Part shown: piece by piece, positions 61,055 to 64,000 of the stretch
Position numbering within the stretch: position 1 is the first letter of the stretch
How the letters are laid out: the number at the start of each line of letters is the position of its first letter
From: Flavobacteriaceae bacterium PS02338
GTDB taxonomy: Bacteria; Bacteroidota; Bacteroidia; Sphingobacteriales; Sphingobacteriaceae
DNA: 64,000 bases
Direction of reading: 5' to 3'
Assembly: GCA_029959615.1 (NCBI GenBank)
Contig: JASCOD010000001.1
Coordinates: 1,116,001-1,180,000, forward strand
Translations under genes and position numbers: made by a program
The notes under the pieces: generated by a model
Databases searched by the model: none
The model's input: the letters and a program-made list of their open reading frames with translations, nothing else
Told to the model about the DNA's origin: nothing

Positions 61055-61531
61055 ATGCTAAAAAAGGAAACTCAAAATTTAGAAATTGATAACCTCGACA
61101 TTCAGATACTTACCCAACTGATGCACGATGCTACCAAGCCATATACCGAAATTGCAAAAGAACTGATAGTTTCTGGAGGCACGGTACACGTACGTATGAA
61201 GAAATTAGCTGATATGGGTATCATTAGAGGTTCGCATTTAATCATCGATCCTCGAAAAGCTGGCTATGATATTACTGCGTTTTTAGGTATCTATTTAGAA
61301 AAAGGTTCTCTTTATAAAGACGCTGTTGATCAACTGAGCAAAATTAAGGAGGTGGTAGAGTTGCATTATACTACTGGTGCTTACAGTATGTTTGCGAAAA
61401 TTACCTGTAGAGATACAGATCATCTCCGTCATGTGCTTAATGAAGAAATACAGGCGGTAAAGGGTATTCAGCGCACAGAAACGCTAATCTCTTTAGAAGA
61501 AAGTATTAAAAGACAAATTGAGTTGATATAG
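61055..61531 (+). CDS. Lrp/AsnC family transcriptional regulator
   Basis: 158 residues: N-terminal helix-turn-helix (about 15-60, ILTQLMHDATKPYTEIAKELIVSGGTVHVRMKKLADMGII) and a C-terminal ligand/oligomerisation domain (about 70-150, GYDITAFLGIYLEKGSLYKDAV, TGAYSMFAKITC). Divergent from the tRNA-like RNA unit (about 75 bases between the unit's -33 box and this start). Target amino acid unknown. Confidence 0.93.
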   Translation: MLKKETQNLEIDNLDIQILTQLMHDATKPYTEIAKELIVSGGTVHVRMKKLADMGIIRGSHLIIDPRKAGYDITAFLGIYLEKGSLYKDAVDQLSKIKEVVELHYTTGAYSMFAKITCRDTDHLRHVLNEEIQAVKGIQRTETLISLEESIKRQIELI

Positions 61532-61624
61532 ACGGTTTTTAAATATCACAAAAAAGGAGTATAAATTGAGATTTTATTAATAGCTTAGTTCGTTCTAAGT
61601 TTTTGTTGAAAATTTATCCTAAAT

Positions 61625-62020
61625 ATGCCGTCCCCAAATTTTAAAACAAGTCGAGATAAAAAGTTGATTTTGTTGGTTGATGACGAGATTACCGTACTCA
61701 AGCTTTTAGAATTTATTCTGAAGAAGGATTATAATTTGGTCATTCATAATAACGGTTTAGAGGCTATTAGTTGGATGGATGAAGGGCATATGCCTGATCT
61801 TATCATTTCCGATCTGGAGATGCCTTACGTAGATGGGATTGATTTTGTGAGAAGTTTGAAAACGAGCGGTTATTATCGGGATATTCCGATAATTTTGTTG
61901 TCTGCCGCATATTCATTAGAAGATTTGGTACAGAAACTCCCATATAATTTCGATTTGTTAATGCCCAAGCCTTTTAATCCTAGTAAATTAAAAGAGACTA
62001 TTCAGAATTTGTTAAGCTAG
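61625..62020 (+). CDS. Single-domain response regulator of the polysaccharide locus
   Basis: 131 residues, receiver domain only: acidic VDDE (18-21), phospho-Asp63 in LIISDLEMPYVDG, Ser/Thr at LLSAAYS, Lys115 in LLMPKPFNP. No output domain, so it must signal through a partner protein. Ends 4 bases before the sugar transferase gene, whose N-terminus is itself receiver-like. No kinase in the window. Confidence 0.92.
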   Translation: MPSPNFKTSRDKKLILLVDDEITVLKLLEFILKKDYNLVIHNNGLEAISWMDEGHMPDLIISDLEMPYVDGIDFVRSLKTSGYYRDIPIILLSAAYSLEDLVQKLPYNFDLLMPKPFNPSKLKETIQNLLS

Positions 62021-62024
62021 TAAA

Positions 62025-63104
62025 ATGGAAGTACAAGAAAATACCTCATTTGGCATGCCGCAATCTAGGGTTAACATCATTTATTATGCTAACCAGTACA
62101 ATTCTGATATTATTTCTGCATTCGGTGATAGCGGAGTAATACGAAAGGTGGATAGCTTTGGCAATTTATACGACACGGTAAATAAATTGTCGGTTTATGA
62201 ACTTGATGTCAGCATTTTGATCGAAGTTCAACCAAATGAAGTTAACGAAGCGCTAGGCTTAGTAGAAACCTTGAAGAAAAACTGGCTAAGTAGAAATTTA
62301 GTGGTCATCTTTTTGTTAACGGAAAAAGATGCTTCAGTTACTGCGGCAGCTTTTGCAGCCCGAGTGGCAGATTGTTATTCGCCAGAAGTTTCTTTTAGCG
62401 ATGTAAAGTTGCGATTACAATTTTTATCTGCTTATAAAATTCTCAATGAGCAGCTGAAAGACCTGCCAGAAGCGCCTTTGCAGCAGTATAAAACACCTTT
62501 CTTAAAAAGATTGCTAGATCTGACGATTTCTGTCAGTGCACTTATAGTTTTAAGCCCAGTATTATTAACTATTGCCATCCTCATCAAGTTGGATTCTAAA
62601 GGCCCTGTATTTTATACGAGTAAAAGAGTAGGTACAGGTTATAAAATATTCGATTTTTATAAGTTTAGATCGATGCGAGTAAATGCTGATAAGGAAGTAG
62701 AAAACTTAAAAGCAACCGCCGCTAATCAGTATGGAGAGTCTGCATTCTTTAAAATGAAAGATGATCCTCGAGTAACCAAATTGGGTAATTTTTTAAGAAA
62801 TTCTAGTATCGACGAACTTCCTCAGTTATTTAACGTCATAAAGGGAGACATGTCGATAGTTGGAAATAGACCATTGCCATTGTATGAAGCTGAGCAGCTG
62901 ACTACCAATGAGTGGTCGATGAGGTTTTTAGGACCAGCAGGTATTACTGGACTTTGGCAGATCATCAAAAGAGGAAAAAGTGATATGTCTGATCGTGAGC
63001 GTAAAAAATTAGATAACTTTTATAATAAAAAGTTCTCAGTTTGGTTAGATTTGAAGATTATTTTGATGACAGTACCTGTACTTCTCCAAAAAGAGAAAGT
63101 GTAA
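62025..63104 (+). CDS. Initiating sugar transferase with receiver-like N-terminus
   Basis: 359 residues. The C-terminal part (about 160-359) is a bacterial sugar transferase of the WbaP/WcaJ type: membrane helix TISVSALIVLSPVLLTIAIL, KFRSMRVNADKE, FLRNSSIDELPQLFNVIKGD and MSIVGNRPLPLYE. It loads the first sugar phosphate on undecaprenyl phosphate. The first 145 residues have alternating strands and helices like a receiver, but the phospho-Asp is missing (VSILIEVQP, with Glu67), so it looks like a pseudo-receiver in place of the usual membrane domain. Overlaps in function with the response regulator next to it. Confidence 0.88.
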   Translation: MEVQENTSFGMPQSRVNIIYYANQYNSDIISAFGDSGVIRKVDSFGNLYDTVNKLSVYELDVSILIEVQPNEVNEALGLVETLKKNWLSRNLVVIFLLTEKDASVTAAAFAARVADCYSPEVSFSDVKLRLQFLSAYKILNEQLKDLPEAPLQQYKTPFLKRLLDLTISVSALIVLSPVLLTIAILIKLDSKGPVFYTSKRVGTGYKIFDFYKFRSMRVNADKEVENLKATAANQYGESAFFKMKDDPRVTKLGNFLRNSSIDELPQLFNVIKGDMSIVGNRPLPLYEAEQLTTNEWSMRFLGPAGITGLWQIIKRGKSDMSDRERKKLDNFYNKKFSVWLDLKIILMTVPVLLQKEKV

Positions 63105-63114
63105 TATATAATCT

Positions 63115-63795
63115 ATGACAATAAAAAGGCTTTTTATATTATTGTTGTTCTTAGCGGTCAATGTGCAAATTCATGCGCAAGATGATATTGCAAGTCAAAT
63201 TAATCCCCCCTTATTACAGAAATACATTGATTTAGCCAAAGAATACTATCCGAAAAGGAAAATGTATAAGGCGAGCGAATTAAGTGCTAAGGCAAAAATA
63301 GGTGCTACTAAAGCAGGTTATTTAGAATCTCTAAACGTATCTTACTTTTATAGACCGGATAATGCGGCTATCGTAGATACCACCAATCCATATTCTATTA
63401 ATGGATTTCAATTTGGTGTTTATTTAAATCTAGGTTTGTTGTTTCGTACACCGTCATTGGTAAAGCAAGCTAGGGAAGAATATAATTCAGCTTCTTTCTT
63501 AACAAAAGAGTATGATATTTTGCTTGAAACTGAGGTTAAGCAAAGGTATTTTGAATACCTACAATGGTTTAGTGATCTTAAAGTGAAAAATCAAGCTTAT
63601 TTGGATAATAAAACTGCTAGTGACGGACTTCGTTACAAGTTTGAAAAAGGGGAGGTGTCTTTAGATGTTTATACCAAAGCAAAGTCACTTACTTCTACCA
63701 CTAATTCAGAAAAATTACTGGCTGAGCTAAATATGCTTAGAGCTAAAAGTTCTCTAGAAGCACTAATAGGGAAAAAAATTGAGGAGGTGAAATAA
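63115..63795 (+). CDS. Short exported TolC-like outer-membrane protein
   Basis: 226 residues: signal peptide MTIKRLFILLLFLAVNVQIHA, then one long helical hairpin repeat with beta strands (YSINGFQFGVYLNLGLLFRTPSLVKQAREEYNS and LDVYTKAKSLTSTTNSEKLLAELNMLRAKSSLEALIGKKIEE). TolC proteins have about 430-500 residues with two such repeats; this has half. The frame is intact and followed at once by the Wzz-like gene, so it is a natural short form rather than a fragment. Likely part of polysaccharide export. Confidence 0.75.
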   Translation: MTIKRLFILLLFLAVNVQIHAQDDIASQINPPLLQKYIDLAKEYYPKRKMYKASELSAKAKIGATKAGYLESLNVSYFYRPDNAAIVDTTNPYSINGFQFGVYLNLGLLFRTPSLVKQAREEYNSASFLTKEYDILLETEVKQRYFEYLQWFSDLKVKNQAYLDNKTASDGLRYKFEKGEVSLDVYTKAKSLTSTTNSEKLLAELNMLRAKSSLEALIGKKIEEVK

Positions 63796-63801
63796 GCAAG
63801 T

Positions 63802-64000
63802 ATGAATATAAAGGAATTTTTAAGTCTTATTTCCAAATACAAATGGCTCATTGTTGCTATTCCTGCAATAACGCTTTTTGTTACCTATCTTTTTGTTAAA
63901 AATCTTCCTAAGCAATATAAATCACAGGCCAAACTATCTACAGGTTTGCTAGATCCTTCTAGACAGGTAGCTCCTGATGTGCCGTCATACTCTGGTCCAG
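63802..64000 (+). CDS. Wzz-like polysaccharide chain-length protein (partial)
   Basis: The first 66 codons only. MNIKEFLSLISKYKWLIVAI with a membrane helix (14-32, KWLIVAIPAITLFVTYLFV) followed by LPKQYKSQAKLSTGLL, the usual start of Wzz domains and of Wzc-type tyrosine kinases. Six bases after the TolC-like stop, same operon. Whether it has a kinase domain cannot be seen. Confidence 0.8.
   Translation, partial: MNIKEFLSLISKYKWLIVAIPAITLFVTYLFVKNLPKQYKSQAKLSTGLLDPSRQVAPDVPSYSGP

Overview
The window reads as chromosomal DNA of a Bacteroidota member close to Pedobacter (Sphingobacteriaceae). Reasons: low GC, almost no Shine-Dalgarno sites, several promoters of the TTTG-N19..21-TAnnTTTG type, Nvar-style outer-membrane receptors with carboxypeptidase-regulatory N-termini, BlaR1 fused to TonB C-terminal domains, LytS/LytTR signalling, and a trp attenuator with a Trp-His-Trp leader peptide. 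There are no rRNA genes, insertion sequences, phage genes or CRISPR arrays. The genus is an inference.

Layout. 1-1.4 kb: YceI, a Crp-like regulator and a tiny FeoB-associated Cys-rich protein. 1.5-7.8 kb: a cluster of putative carboxylate-amine ligases (YbdK/GCS2 type, two ATP-grasp-type proteins), a stand-alone class I glutamine amidotransferase and two esterases, which looks like a small-metabolite (amide or peptide) pathway that I cannot name. 7.8-10.5 kb: ECF sigma/anti-sigma pair, an exported MsrB broken by an in-frame TGA, and a fasciclin protein. 10.8-14.2 kb: VOC protein, AlkD-like repair protein, BipA/TypA. 14.3-18.6 kb: blaI-blaR1 system with TonB-type repeat proteins. 18.8-23.3 kb: beta-CASP nuclease and two M28 peptidases. 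23.4-27.4 kb: ABC-2 transporter with a small membrane protein, divergent from a LytS/LytTR two-component pair, with direct repeats of LytTR-site spacing between them. 27.6-34.8 kb: acyltransferase, Nudix, two outer-membrane receptors, a thioredoxin-like protein. 35-39.7 kb: hisS and pyruvate dehydrogenase E2/E1-alpha. 40-45.2 kb: NlpC/P60, CapA, SPFH, DUF1579-like, thiamin-pyrophosphokinase-like and GNAT proteins. 45.4-51.5 kb: M28 and M61 peptidases and a GMC dehydrogenase with its subunit 3. 51.8-54.9 kb: trp leader-trpE-trpG-trpC. 55-60 kb: a four-helix membrane protein and two amidohydrolase-family proteins. 60.4-61 kb: a minus-strand unit of two tRNA-like RNAs with its own promoter and terminator. 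61-64 kb: an Lrp regulator and the start of an exopolysaccharide locus (response regulator, initiating sugar transferase, TolC-like, Wzz-like) running off the window.

The most notable items are the tandem tRNA-like genes (perfect acceptor stems that differ by a compensatory change, a Leu-like body but Asp-like anticodon and identity bases, very long variable arms), the complete trp attenuator, the amidoligase cluster, and the many dispersed palindromic repeats. Repeats of one of these families also seem to have entered the hisS reading frame. All calls come from reading the sequence; no database search was run.
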